From Streptomyces odontomachi (GTDB lineage Bacteria > Actinomycetota > Actinomycetes > Streptomycetales > Streptomycetaceae), in the NCBI RefSeq assembly GCF_024435355.1, contig NZ_JAMJWG010000001.1, positions 186,001 to 250,000 of the forward strand: a stretch of DNA of 64,000 bases. The letters are read 5' to 3'. The translations under genes were made by a program, and so were the position numbers. The stretch's first letter is position 1, and each line of letters begins with the position of its first letter. The notes below the pieces were generated by a model that saw nothing but the letters and a program-made list of their open reading frames with translations, did not search any database and was not told the DNA's origin. Of the stretch, positions 26,850 through 40,000 are shown piece after piece.

Positions 26850-27033
26850 GTCCGACTCCCGTTCGTTCGGCGAGCCCGCTGCCGGTGCATGTGGCGGATT
26901 CGGTTGCCCTCAAGTCAACCGCAGGTCAGGCCGCTCACCGCCGTCCGTCCCGCCCGTGTCGCCGACGCCACGGAATCCCGTACGGAGCCGGCGACCTGCT
27001 CCGGCGGAAGCCTCGGCGAGGGGCACGTGGGCG

Positions 27034-27648
27034 TCAGGGTGGTGGGGGACGCAGCCCGGCCAGGGTGATGGAGACGAGTCGGTGGACGGCGTCCTCGGAG
27101 TGCAGGCTGCCGGCTGCGGTGAGGGCGTGGAGGCAGTAGCTCGCGAGTTCGTCGGGGGCGATGTCATCCCGCAGGGCGCCGCTCTCGGCGGCTTCGGCGA
27201 TCAGGTCTCGTACGAAGGTGTGGAGCTGTTTCTGCGCCTGGGAGACGTGCTCGTCCATGTGCAGGAACGCGGCGATGCCGGCGCCGTGTTCGTGGCGGTG
27301 GTGGCGCGCCCGCTCTTGGTGGATGGCGGCGTAGGCCTCCAGGACCGAGGTGAGGCGCTCGCCCGCGTCGCCGGTCCGGTCCCGGATCTCTGCGAGATGT
27401 GTGAGATGGCGGCTGACCTGGCGTTCATGCCAGGCCAGCAGGATCGCGTCGACGTCCGGGAAGTACTTGTAGAGCGTGGCGCGGCCGATGCCTGTCCGTT
27501 CGGCGATCTTCGACATCGTCACCGACGCCAGACCGAACTCGGCGACCAGGGTCGCGGTGGTGTCCAACGTCGCGTCGCGCACCGCCTGGCGATGCGCGTC
27601 GATCGTCTCGTTCCACAACTTCGGCACGGCGTCAGTATACGCACTGAC
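27034..27648 (-). CDS. TetR-family repressor
   Basis: About 204 residues with a TetR domain: AVRDATLDTTATLVAEFGLASVTMSKIAERTGIGRATLYKYFPDVDAIL (about 21-68). The C-terminal domain contains a tetracyclin-repressor-like helical fold with a His-rich stretch (RARHHRHEHGAG). The start is either GTG 27648 (VSAYTDAV) or GTG 27627 (VPKLWNET). The second fits the conserved region and leaves the palindrome at 27630-27649 upstream of the gene, so I think 27627 is quite possible. It is divergent from the methyltransferase gene at 27785 and probably regulates it. Confidence 0.85.
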   Translation of the reverse strand, partial: VSAYTDAVPKLWNETIDAHRQAVRDATLDTTATLVAEFGLASVTMSKIAERTGIGRATLYKYFPDVDAILLAWHERQVSRHLTHLAEIRDRTGDAGERLTSVLEAYAAIHQERARHHRHEHGAGIAAFLHMDEHVSQAQKQLHTFVRDLIAEAAESGALRDDIAPDELASYCLHALTAAGSLHSEDAVHRLVSITLAGLRPPPP

Positions 27649-27649
27649 G
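27630..27649. promoter_or_regulatory. probable TetR operator
   Basis: A 20-base palindrome with arms CGTCAGT and ACTGACG around six bases. It lies at the tetR start and overlaps a TATACT that could be the leftward -10, so binding would block tetR transcription. Confidence 0.6.
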
Positions 27650-27667
27650 TGTCCAATACAGAATGGA

Positions 27668-27696
27668 TTGACAGAGACGAAGTGTGTCGATAAAGC
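27668..27696 (+). promoter_or_regulatory. possible promoter of the methyltransferase gene
   Basis: TTGACA (27668-27673), 17 bases, then TAAAGC (27691-27696), 19 bases from the TetR-type palindrome. The -35 is perfect and the -10 is weak. Confidence 0.35.
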
Positions 27697-27784
27697 TGTG
27701 GTGTCGCCTCTGGACACCGTCCAGTTCGGTCATCCGGATGTCCTGGTCATCCGGATGGGCAAGGCAAGGGGAAGGATCTCCGTT

Positions 27785-28408
27785 ATGGCCGACATTGCGC
27801 GCCACCATCTGCTCGGTTCCGGACGGCCGTGGGAGCGGCCCGACGACATGTACGTCACTCCTCCGCCGTGGGACATCGGCCGTCCGCAGCCGGCGTTCCT
27901 CGAGCTGGCCGAGTCGGGTGCGGTCCGGGGACGGGTGCTGGACGTGGGCTGCGGCACGGGTGAACACACGCTGATGTGCGCCGGACTCGGTCTCGACGCC
28001 ACCGGCGTCGACCTCGCTGCCACAGCACTGCGAACAGCCGAGGCAAAGGCGCGTGAACAAGGCCGCACGGTCCGGTTCCTCCGCCAGGACGCACTGCGGC
28101 TTGCCGATCTGGGGGAGCTGTTCGACACGGTCCTCGACTGCGGTCTGTTCCACATCTTCGGCGGCGAGGACCGTAGCGCCTTCGTCGGCAGCCTGTACTC
28201 GGTACTGCGGGCGCAGGGCCGCTACTTCATGCTCTGCTTCAGCGACCAGCAGCCGGGTGACGAGGGGCCGCACCGGGTGTCGCAGGACGAGATCAAGGCG
28301 GCGTTCGCCGACGGATGGCGGCTCGACTTCATCGAGCCGGCCACCATCGACATCACCACCGACCCGGACGGCGTTCGGGCCTGGCTCGTCGCGGTCACCA
28401 AGATCTGA
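27785..28408 (+). CDS. class I SAM-dependent methyltransferase
   Basis: A 207-residue Methyltransf_25/11-type enzyme. SAM motif I is VLDVGCGTGEHTLMCAGLG (about 53-71), the acidic end of strand 2 is GVDLAATALRTAEAKA, motif II is DTVLDCGLFHIF, and motif III is LRAQGRYFMLCFSD. ATG 27785 has AAGGGGAAGGA nine bases upstream; the frame is open far upstream but the start is clear. The substrate is unknown; such small enzymes often detoxify halides, thiols or tellurite. Likely controlled by the divergent TetR protein. Confidence 0.85.
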   Translation: MADIARHHLLGSGRPWERPDDMYVTPPPWDIGRPQPAFLELAESGAVRGRVLDVGCGTGEHTLMCAGLGLDATGVDLAATALRTAEAKAREQGRTVRFLRQDALRLADLGELFDTVLDCGLFHIFGGEDRSAFVGSLYSVLRAQGRYFMLCFSDQQPGDEGPHRVSQDEIKAAFADGWRLDFIEPATIDITTDPDGVRAWLVAVTKI

Positions 28409-28586
28409 GCTTCCGCGGGGCACACGGTCGTCGCGGTGCACTTCCACCGCGTGTCGGAGCCCGTCCACGTCACAAGACCCCGTCGACGCTCGTGCGCGGA
28501 TCGCATCAACACACGTGCAGTCGGCTGGCCATCGGGGCCGCGGCGGACGCGGAACCGGAAGCACTCCCGAAGAGAGAAGGAGCATC

Positions 28587-29219
28587 ATGCTGTCCGCGGA
28601 AGCCCGCGTTGCCACCGATCGACCGAGTCGGTACCTCGTGCAACTGTGCAGGCACATCGACCATATGCGCGGACAGCTGCACCGCGAGGCACCCGCCCAC
28701 GGCGACGGTGACGCGGCTTTCACGGTGCGGCAGGCCGAGTGGGCCGACGATCAGGGGCTCGTCGACTTCGGCTGGGGCCGGTGCATCATGCGCGCCGGAC
28801 CCGGAGAACTGGTGCTGCACGTCGAGGCCGACGACGAGGACGGCCTGCGGCGGATCCAGGAAGGCATCGCCCGACGCCTCGAAACCATCGGGAGGCGCGA
28901 CGCGGTGCAGGTGCACTGGCAGCAGGCGGACGACGGCCGGCAGGCGCACACGCCCCCGGCCCTGCCCCGTGACGCTGCGGCGAGCACGCCCGAAGGACGG
29001 ACCACACGACACCGGCCGCGCCTGGGAGCGGTGGGCCTGGCAGCGGTCGTGGTGCTGGCGCTCTCCGTGCACCTGGGACTGCTCGAAGCGCTGCTGGGGC
29101 AGGCACGGTGGGCGGGCTGGGCCGCCGATGTCGTCGTGGTGCTCGTCGTCGTGAAGATCCTCGTCGTGGGCCGGTTCGCCGTCCTGCGCAGCAGGAGATC
29201 CAAGGCACGCCTGCGGTAG
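28587..29219 (+). CDS. DUF2218 protein with C-terminal membrane segments
   Basis: A 210-residue protein. Residues 1-105 match the DUF2218 pattern (TDRPSRYLVQLCRHIDHM, then GWGRCIMRAGPGELVLHVEADDEDGLRRIQEGIARRLETIGRRD). DUF2218 proteins are usually single-domain and near 100 residues, so the added linker (110-145) and two hydrophobic helices (about 148-165 and 175-195) are unusual. ATG 28587 follows AGAGAGAAGGAG. The function of DUF2218 is not established; some sit near metal-uptake genes. The membrane tail suggests tethering to the inner face. Confidence 0.8.
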   Translation: MLSAEARVATDRPSRYLVQLCRHIDHMRGQLHREAPAHGDGDAAFTVRQAEWADDQGLVDFGWGRCIMRAGPGELVLHVEADDEDGLRRIQEGIARRLETIGRRDAVQVHWQQADDGRQAHTPPALPRDAAASTPEGRTTRHRPRLGAVGLAAVVVLALSVHLGLLEALLGQARWAGWAADVVVVLVVVKILVVGRFAVLRSRRSKARLR

Positions 29220-29937
29220 TGATCCGTGCACCCGGCGGCCGTGGACTGATGGGCGGAGCCCGCGAGCGGCGCCAAGCCGGGCTTGTAGCCGCCCTTCTGG
29301 GACCACGGACCGTCTCCTGCGGCGTCTCCTGCGGCCGTGTTCATGCCCGGCTTGGAGGCGTCGTAGGGGAAGGGGCGCGGGCCTCGAAGCCGGCTGGGAG
29401 AACGGCCCTGCGGCAGATGCGGCTATGGGTGGAAAGAGCGCAGCCTGGCGCATGGCTCCGGTCTCAATGCCCACCTTGGTGCTGCCGTCAGGGTGTGGCG
29501 CATGCTGGCCCGCACGGATTGGTTGCTGATCGGTTCTGGGCCGCGCGCGGTGGTGCCCCCGGGGGCCATTTCTTGATGGGGCCGGTGAGCGTTGTGATGC
29601 TGCTCGAACTGGCGAAGGGCATGGCGCAGCCGGTGTGTTCGTTCCAGATCCGCGAACTTGACTCGGTTCGCTGCGAGCGGCCGCTCAAGGACCATGATCT
29701 GGTGGCGCAGGACAGGATCCTCGTGCCCTTGTCGTGGTCGCACACTGGCAGTAGCCGCATGGCGAACGTGTGAGTGACGGTCAGGTAGGCGGGACGAAGC
29801 AGCACACGTGCTCATCCTGCCCGAGCACCGCACCGAACCGACGCCCGAGTTGCACGGACGGCATTCTCGACAGGCCCAGAGTCGGCGCCTCCGGCTACCA
29901 CCTGCTGCAACGACGCCCTGTTCCAGACCGGCCTGCT
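29220..29937. other. gap holding the transposase remnant
   Basis: This 718-base stretch lies between the DUF2218 gene and the end of the kinase-TPR gene. Apart from the transposase remnant at about 29500-29800 I see no supported gene. It marks the left border of the conflict-system and polyketide region. Confidence 0.5.
29500..29800 (-). pseudogene. integrase-core transposase remnant with internal deletion
   Basis: Two leftward frames together give both ends of a common actinobacterial DDE integrase-type transposase. The N-terminal end is LTVTHTFAMRLLPVCDHDKGT (one frame), then LRHQIMVLERPLAANRVKFA (second frame). The C-terminal end is THRLRHALRQFEQHHNAHRPHQ, followed by PEPISNQS. The catalytic DDE core between them is missing: about 230 residues are absent. 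At least one frameshift is present. It is a dead fragment with no visible terminal repeats. Confidence 0.65.
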
Positions 29938-33631
<3,694 letters not shown>

Positions 33632-33651
<20 letters not shown>

Positions 33652-34466
33652 CAGAACCACCTAGCGCCATGTCGATCACACCCCTCGCTACCTGCGCTTG
33701 CAGGGTGAGGAGGTGCGTAGGATCGAGCAGGTCCTGGCTGGACCATTCTTTGAGGGCGGCGAGCAACGCCTCGCCCTTCTTGAGTGCAGCTCCCAGACTG
33801 CGGTCCTCGGGGATCTCGGAAACCGTGACCGGAGCCTCTGCGTTCGAGTCCAGAACCTTGAGCAGATGACCGGTCTGAAAGTACTCGAATCGCGCCATGA
33901 CTTCGCGAATCGTGGCCGCGAATAGCACGTTGGTCGAGCGCTCACCGCCTTGGCGATCGGGATACTGCTCGACGAGAACGCCCAGGACGGCCTCTTCCTG
34001 ACCTGGTGTCACGCGCTCGACCGGACCACCCGAGTACCCTGAATAGTCGCCGAGCCCCTGTGCGGCCAGAAGCTGAATGACCTCGATACAGCCGCCGCCC
34101 TCGCACGCGTAGTCCATGGTGCCGTTGTCGACTCTTCCGCCCAGATGCGGATCGTCGAAGGACGGTCGATGGAGGCCCCGCCAGAGATCTCCTTGCCGGG
34201 CCAGATCCGCCTTGGGTGGCGCTATCGGAACGATGCCGGGCTGAAGAATCTCGATGAGTGCCAAATCGGCCTCTTCCGCGCGGCGTAACACACGCCCTTC
34301 CACATGGTGACCTCCTTCGAGTTCCACAGTCACTCGTTCGTCCGTGGGGGACAGGTAGCGGAGACAGTGGTTCGCGGTCACGACGAAGCAGCGAGTCAGG
34401 AGGAACCCCGCGCCTAACGCCGTCCCACCCTGCTGAAGGTCGACTGCGTAGCCCCCTCCCCGGCAT
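33632..34466 (-). CDS. trypsin-like serine protease, apparent frameshift at N-terminus
   Basis: The catalytic triad of a trypsin-fold protease is visible: His in VVTANHC, Asp in EADLALIE, Ser in GYSGYSGGP. The helical C-terminal part ends in LDPTHLLTLQAQVARGVIDMALGG. The frame carrying the triad has no ATG/GTG/TTG upstream of the first strand (GGGYAVDLQQGGTALGAGFLLTRCF). An ATG at 34466 with a good ribosome binding site (TGAGGG) is one frame off. Removing one G from the GGGGG run (34452-34456) would join them as ATG CCG GGG AGG GGC TAC. This is either a sequencing error or a slippage site. Starting at GTG 34381 would lose a core strand. Confidence 0.75.
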
Positions 34467-34475
34467 CGGGCACCC

Positions 34476-34781
34476 TCAGGCCCGCTCGACGGTGAGGGTC
34501 ACTTCGAACGAGGCTTCGGCTGAAGCCTTGGAGAGGATCACCCCGGCCTCGGCCGCAAGGGTCACTCCGAACGTGAGTTCCACACTGGCGACCCGCCAGC
34601 CGTCACTCGGGGCCATACGGGCCAATGAGCCCTGAGCGATTTCCGACGCCGAGACGATCGCCTGTTCCAACTCGTCGGAGCGGTCCTGCAAAGAAGCGGT
34701 ACTGCGATTTCTGTTGCGGATCTGACGGGAGCCCTGAGCGTCCACTTCCACCGTCTCCACCCGCACCACCGAAGCTGACAT
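34476..34781 (-). CDS. trypsin-co-occurring domain 1 (trypco1) protein
   Basis: A 101-residue single-domain protein of the CU044_2847/trypco1 group. It has an N-terminal strand (SASVVRVETVEVDA), a helix (DRSDELEQAIVSASEIAQGSLARM), and a C-terminal strand pair (WRVASVELTFGVTLAAEAGVILSKASAEASFEVTLTVE) with the family's F-G-V/I-x-L-x-x-E-A/G. Such domains occur beside trypsin-like proteases in predicted conflict systems, and here the protease gene follows 10 bases downstream. Its role is unknown; binding or being cleaved by the protease is plausible. The ATG follows a GGGGGAAATGTC-like sequence. Confidence 0.8.
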   Translation of the reverse strand: MSASVVRVETVEVDAQGSRQIRNRNRSTASLQDRSDELEQAIVSASEIAQGSLARMAPSDGWRVASVELTFGVTLAAEAGVILSKASAEASFEVTLTVERA

Positions 34782-35312
34782 TTCCCCCGCACCGTCCCGG
34801 ATGTAGTCAGACTCGCCTAACAGGCCTACCTGCCAGCGTAGCTGGCATGGTTTCCCGGTGCGGCCTCGTCTCGGAAACCGTGTGTCCGCGCCGATCCGCG
34901 TAACGCGTATGACGTGTGATCACAGGAATGAGGTTTCAGCTGCCAGCGATGATTCGGCGGGGTGGGGAGTGGCGGGCGGTGGGACAGTGGGGAAGCCCTT
35001 CTGTATTCCGAGCGGTCACAGGACCGAGCGGGCACGCACCGACAGCCACGCTGGGAGCACCATCGGCCTGTTCGGTGGCCTGCTGAGGTGATGACCGTTG
35101 AGCGGCTGGGCCGGACGAGCTTGGGGAGTCGGCGCCGGTGACGGGCCACGGGCCGTACATCATCGGCTTCGCGAGCTTGGGAACGACCGTCCGATAGCGG
35201 TTCGTCCAGGCAGGTGAGGTCGCCGGGAGGGGCCTGCGAGAGGGGAAACTTTTCGCGCCGCCAGGCAATAGGCATGCCACAGACCCCGCCCCTACACGAG
35301 TGAGGCCACGTC
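34782..35312. other. divergent intergenic region with hairpins
   Basis: This 531-base stretch lies between trypco1 and the methyltransferase gene. It carries a perfect hairpin (34831-34847, stem TGCCAGC) and a second inverted repeat (GGTTTCC at 34849-34855 with GGAAACC at 34873-34879). No open frame looks coding. It should hold both promoters. Confidence 0.45.
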
Positions 35313-35945
35313 GTGTATGCCTACACCGCTTCCTTCATGAACAAGTACGACCTGCTCGTGCATGCCGTGAACTGCCCCTTGTTCTGGCGGTGCCCGACCC
35401 GGCACATCGTCGATCTCTACCGGCGTCACGCCGGCGGCAGGCACCTGGACGTCGGGCCGGGGACGGGCTCGCTTCTGCGGCGCTCCGCCCTGCCGACCGG
35501 GACCGCGGTCCACCTGCTGGACCGTCATGAGGCCCCGCTCGACATGGCGCGCAAGGCCCTGCCGGGCCACCGGGTGCGAACGTACCGGCAGGACGTGCTC
35601 AAGCCGTGGGAGGTGGACGAGGCGAGCATGGAGTCCGTCGCCATGTCGTTGGTCTTCCACACCCTGCCCGGTCAGGGCATCCCGGCGAAGTCGCACCCGG
35701 TACGGGAGGCCGCCCGGGTGCTCTCGCCCGGCGGCCGGTTCTTCGGTGCCACCGTCGTCGGCCGGGGCCAGGCGGTGCGGGTGCCTGCGCAGGCCCGGTG
35801 GCTGATGGACGTGTACAACCGACGCGGCATCTTCGCCAACGCCGGCGACGACGCCGACGACCTCGATGCCGTGCTGCGGACGTCTTTCAGCACGGTGCGG
35901 ACATGGTCGCGGGGGTGTGTGGTGCTCTGGGTGGCGTGGAAGTGA
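35313..35945 (+). CDS. class I SAM-dependent methyltransferase
   Basis: A 210-residue enzyme. SAM motif I is HLDVGPGTGSLLRRSALP (about 44-61), the acidic loop is HLLDRHEAPLDMARKA, and a motif III-like segment is VLSPGGRFFGATVVG. GTG 35313 gives VYAYTASFMNKYDLLVHAVNCPLFWRCPT, a plausible conserved N-terminal helix. It lies convergent to the ACP of the polyketide operon and may methylate its product, for example at an oxygen or carboxylate. That link rests on position alone. C-methylation is already provided within the polyketide synthase. Confidence 0.8.
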   Translation: MYAYTASFMNKYDLLVHAVNCPLFWRCPTRHIVDLYRRHAGGRHLDVGPGTGSLLRRSALPTGTAVHLLDRHEAPLDMARKALPGHRVRTYRQDVLKPWEVDEASMESVAMSLVFHTLPGQGIPAKSHPVREAARVLSPGGRFFGATVVGRGQAVRVPAQARWLMDVYNRRGIFANAGDDADDLDAVLRTSFSTVRTWSRGCVVLWVAWK

Positions 35946-35978
35946 GCCCGGCGCTCTGTGTCGACGGTATGGCCGTGG

Positions 35979-36305
35979 TCAGCCCGGCACCTGGTGCGAC
36001 GGTGCTTCCTCGACCAGGCTGCTGAGGATCCGGGCCGCTTCGAAGAAGGAGGTGTCCACGCCGAAGCGCGCCCGTGGCACGGGGACGCCGATCCGTGCGG
36101 CGATGCGGCTGCGGATGCGCGACGCGGTGAGGGAGTCGACACCCGCCTCGGGGAAGGTGAGATCGGGATCCAGGTCGTCGGTGCCCGGGTAGCCGAGCAC
36201 GTGCGCGGTGCACTCCGTGATGACGTCGAGCAGGATGCGTTCGCGTTCGGCGTCCGGCATGGCGCGCAGGCGGACACCGAGGGGGAGGTGGGGATCGTTC
36301 GGCAA
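35979..36305 (-). CDS. free-standing acyl carrier protein
   Basis: A 108-residue ACP with the phosphopantetheine site GVDSL (Ser58) in FPEAGVDSLTASRIRSRIAARIG. It also has a typical N-terminal helix (RERILLDVITECTAHVLG) and a post-site loop. It resembles polyketide-type carrier domains rather than the fatty acid synthase ACP. It is the last gene of the leftward ligase-PKS-hydrolase-ACP operon, 10 bases after the hydrolase. Since the PKS has its own ACP, a separate one suggests a dedicated role. Loading the adenylated starter acid is the simplest option, and transfer or processing of the finished chain is the alternative. Confidence 0.88.
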   Translation of the reverse strand: MPNDPHLPLGVRLRAMPDAERERILLDVITECTAHVLGYPGTDDLDPDLTFPEAGVDSLTASRIRSRIAARIGVPVPRARFGVDTSFFEAARILSSLVEEAPSHQVPG

Positions 36306-36315
36306 TAGTGGCTCC

Positions 36316-37041
36316 TCAGATGGGGATGGGATCCGCGCCGGCTGTCCTGCCCAACCAGGTGCGCAACGCGGCCAGGAAGCCCTCGAGCTGGTCGTGGTGG
36401 ATCAGGTGACCGGCGTCCGGGACGGTGGCCGTGTCGAAGCCGGCTTGCCGTAGCGCGGCCTCGTCCAGTTCCGGCGCCACACCCGGGATCCCGGCCCGCA
36501 GCACGAGGGACGGCACCGCGGCACCCGGTGGCGCGCCGGGCATGTCGAAGGTGTGGAGGTCGGTCATGGTGCGCGGGTCCCAGCGGGCTCTGCCCGCCGC
36601 CTCGGCGGTGACCGCATGCCGCGGCCATGCGGGGTACTGGGCGGCGATCTGCCGAGCGCTCGCCGCCATCAGCCGATTCGCACGGGATGCTGCGGGTGGA
36701 TCGGGCACGGCGGTGATCCCCCAATAAGGCTCCGCGTAGACCAGCCGCGCCGCTGCCAGCCGCTGCGCCGCCAGGGTCAGCACCGCGGCGCCCACGGAGT
36801 GCCCGAGGGCGAGGTCGGCGCCTGCGGGCAGGGTGTGGACGAGATCGTCGGCGAGCGCCTGGGGGCTGTAGTAGCCGCGTGGGCTGCGACCGTGGCCGCG
36901 CAGGTCGGGTGCCAGCACCCGGTAGCCGAGTTGGACGAGGCCGGGCGCGACCGCTTCCCAGGTGCCGGAGTCGGACGCCAACCCGTGCACGAGCAGCGCC
37001 GTTCGTCGGCCGTTGCCCCAGGTCCTCACGTGCAGCTTCAC
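36316..37041 (-). CDS. alpha/beta hydrolase of the PKS operon
   Basis: A protein of about 241 residues with the alpha/beta-hydrolase fold: oxyanion strand LLVHGLASDSGTWE, DLRGHGRS, nucleophile elbow LALGHSVGAAV (Ser near 98), and late histidine DAGHLIHHDQ. The GTG start at 37041 overlaps the PKS stop as GTGA, so it is translationally coupled to the synthase. The PKS lacks a thioesterase domain, so release of the chain by hydrolysis or cyclisation is the natural role; this is inference from coupling. The frame is open upstream into the PKS, which is not the start. Confidence 0.85.
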   Translation of the reverse strand: MKLHVRTWGNGRRTALLVHGLASDSGTWEAVAPGLVQLGYRVLAPDLRGHGRSPRGYYSPQALADDLVHTLPAGADLALGHSVGAAVLTLAAQRLAAARLVYAEPYWGITAVPDPPAASRANRLMAASARQIAAQYPAWPRHAVTAEAAGRARWDPRTMTDLHTFDMPGAPPGAAVPSLVLRAGIPGVAPELDEAALRQAGFDTATVPDAGHLIHHDQLEGFLAALRTWLGRTAGADPIPI

Positions 37042-40000
37042 TTCGCTTCCTCGCGCAGCCGAGCCACGACGCGAGCCGCCAGCTCTGTCACTGACGGCCC
37101 TGAGGAGACCTCTACCAGGGCCAGTTCGCAGCCGAACTCCTTGCGGATCGCGCCGATCAACTCGGCCGCCATGATGGAATCCACACCGAGCTGGTCCAGG
37201 GAGAGCGAACGGTCGATGCCGCCGGCCGGTGAGCCGAGAATGCGGCCGACCAGCCGGCACAGCATGTCTTCAGCCACCTCTCGAGCCTCCTGGAGCGGAG
37301 CCTGCGCCAGCCTCCGCCGCTGCGTCTCCAGCACCGCGTAGTCGACGTGTTCACCGAGCGGCACGAGATGGCGCAGCCTCGGGCGATCGCGGAAGTAGGG
37401 TCGGACGTCGGCCAGACGACCCCAGTCGATGTTGAGCACGGCGGCGACATCGGCGTCGCGGTCGAGGAGTTCTTCCAACGCCGCGAACGCCTGCTCGGTG
37501 CTGATCAGACCCAGGCCCCGGTTGACGGCGTTCCGTGCGATGGCCTGGTCGGCGAGCGCGCCGACCCCTTCGATGCCGCTCCACTGGACGGCCAGACCGG
37601 GCAGGCCCGCGGCGCGGCGCTCGCGGACGACGGCCTCCGCCATGGCGTTCCCGGCCGCGTACGTGGCCTGATGCAGATGGCCGATGGCACTGGTGATCGA
37701 GGAGTAGACGATGAAGAAGTCCAGGCCGAGCGTTCTGGTCGCGATGTCGAGCACCCGGGTTCCGCCCAGTTTCGGCGCCAGCACGGCCCGGTCCTGCTGC
37801 GCATCGCCGTCGGTGAACGCGGCGTCGTGCAGGACGACGGCGGAGTGGACCACGCCGCGCAGCGGCCCCTCGTGCTCCGCCAGCTCATCGAGGAGCGCTC
37901 GCACCTTCTGCGGGTCGGTGACGTCGACGGCATGGGCGGTGGCGCGGGCGCCGTGCTCCCGCAACCGGGCAAGAAGGGCGTCGGCACCCTCGGTCGCCGG
38001 CCCGCGGCGGCTCACCAGGACCAGGCGTCGAGCCCCGCGCGCGGCGAGCCATTCGGCCGTCGCGGCGCCGAAACCGCCCAGCCCTCCGGTGATCAGGTAG
38101 CAGCCCTCCGGATCCAGGACGAGAGGACGGTGGGTGCGGCGCACCGGGGGCAGAGCGGAGAAGTCGAGGACGGTTTCTCCGATAGCGGCTCCGGTGCGCA
38201 GCCACTGGAACGCCTCGGCTGCCTGCGTTGCCACGTGGCAGGTGAAGGGCACCGGGCCGTAGGTGCCGTCGGCAACCCGCGTGGCGACCGTGGCGAAGAG
38301 GGGGGCCACCGACTCGGGCTGCGTGGTGACCGCCCACGCGGCGTCCACCGAGGCGAACAGGGTCTCGCTGTGCCGCAGCTGCGGCGTCTCCGCGTCCTGC
38401 GTGCCGTGCACGACGCGGATGAGCCGGCCGCCCGGCGGCAGGATGGCCACGGTGTCGGCGGTGTCGGTACCGTCACAGTCCAGCACCACGTCGGGGCCCG
38501 GTCCGGTGCGGTCGCGCAGGTGGCGGTGGAGCGCCGGGTCGGTGCTGTCGAAGACGTCCGCCGCGCCGACCGCCCGCAGCATGTCCCGGTCGGCCTCCTG
38601 CTCGGCGGCAGCCAGGACGCGGGCCCCGGAGCGCCGAGCGTGGACCGTGGCCGCCAGGGCGAGCCCCCCTCCCGTGCCGCGGATGAACAGCGTTTCGCCG
38701 CGATGCAGCCGGGCGATGTGATCCAGGGCGCGATGGGCCGTCAGGAAAGCCGCGGGCAGCGCCGCCGCCTCGGTGAAGGCCAGGCCGTCGGGGACGGGCG
38801 CCAGCATGTCGACGCGTGCCCGCACCCGGGAAGCGCAGGCGCCGGGCGCGAGTCCGTAGACACGCTCCCCGGGTGCAAGGCCGGCGACATCCGGCCCCAC
38901 CTCGACGACCACGCCCGCCAGTGCGCAGCCGACCCGGCGGCGCGCCCCGGTGGCGACCTCCGTCGCACGTGCCGCGTCCCGGGGGGTCACCGATGCGGCC
39001 CGTACCTCGACGACCACCTCACCCGCACCAGGGGGCTTCACCTCGACCTCCTCCCACGACAGGCGGTGACCGGGCCCGGCGTCCTCCACCAGCAGGGCGT
39101 GCGCTCCGTCCGGCGCGTCGGACGGACGGGTGGTGTCCTGCCGCAGCCGCGAGACGAAGCGGCCGTGCTCGGTGAGCACGATCTCGTCCTCGTCGTCCGG
39201 GCAGGCCAGTTCCCGCACGAGGATCCGGGCGTCGGTGTCCGCGTCCCCGCTGGTACGGAGCGCGATGTGGCGGGCTGTCAGGTGGGGGCGTTCGCCGTCG
39301 AGCACGCGGGCCACCCCCCACGTCGCCGCGTCCACGGGAGCGGGCCGGGCGCCGAGCGTGGGCATGGCGCCAGTGGAGGTGTTGACGATCCACAGGTGAG
39401 GTGTGACGCCTGCGGTGTCACCGCCGTCGAGGAAGGCACGCAGCACGGCGATGCGGGTGAGCGCCACGGCCATCTCCTCGCCGCCCGTCGCTTCCCGGGG
39501 GTGCCGGAGCACCAGTACCACATGGTCGGGGCGCGCCGTGTCGAGCAGTGTGGCCCACTCCGCCTGGTCGGCGTGCGTCGGCATGCGGGTCGCCTGGCCG
39601 CCGGCCTCCTCCAGCCGGGACCGCAAGGCGTCGGCGAGGGGCCGGGCCGCGTCCTCGGCGGCCACGACCCAACGCCCTCCCAGCGGGACCGGCTCCTGTT
39701 CCGGTGCCGGTCCCGGTGCCTGATCGTCCGCCCGCTGTGCGAGCAGGACCGACTGCCCGCCGGAGTCCGGTGAGGGGCCGACCGGGGCGAGGGCACCGAA
39801 GCCGCACTCGCCCAGGACACGCCGCCACCCCGGCGCGTCGAGCAACGGCGACTGCGTGCGGAGGTCGGTGTCGCGGTAGCTCCAAAAGCCCTCGAGCAGA
39901 CCGAAGACGAGCGCGAGAATGCGCGGATCGTGGTGTTCCACCACCAGCAACTGCCCGTCCGGGACGAGCGTGGCGGCCACCCGGCGCAGGGCCTGACGCA

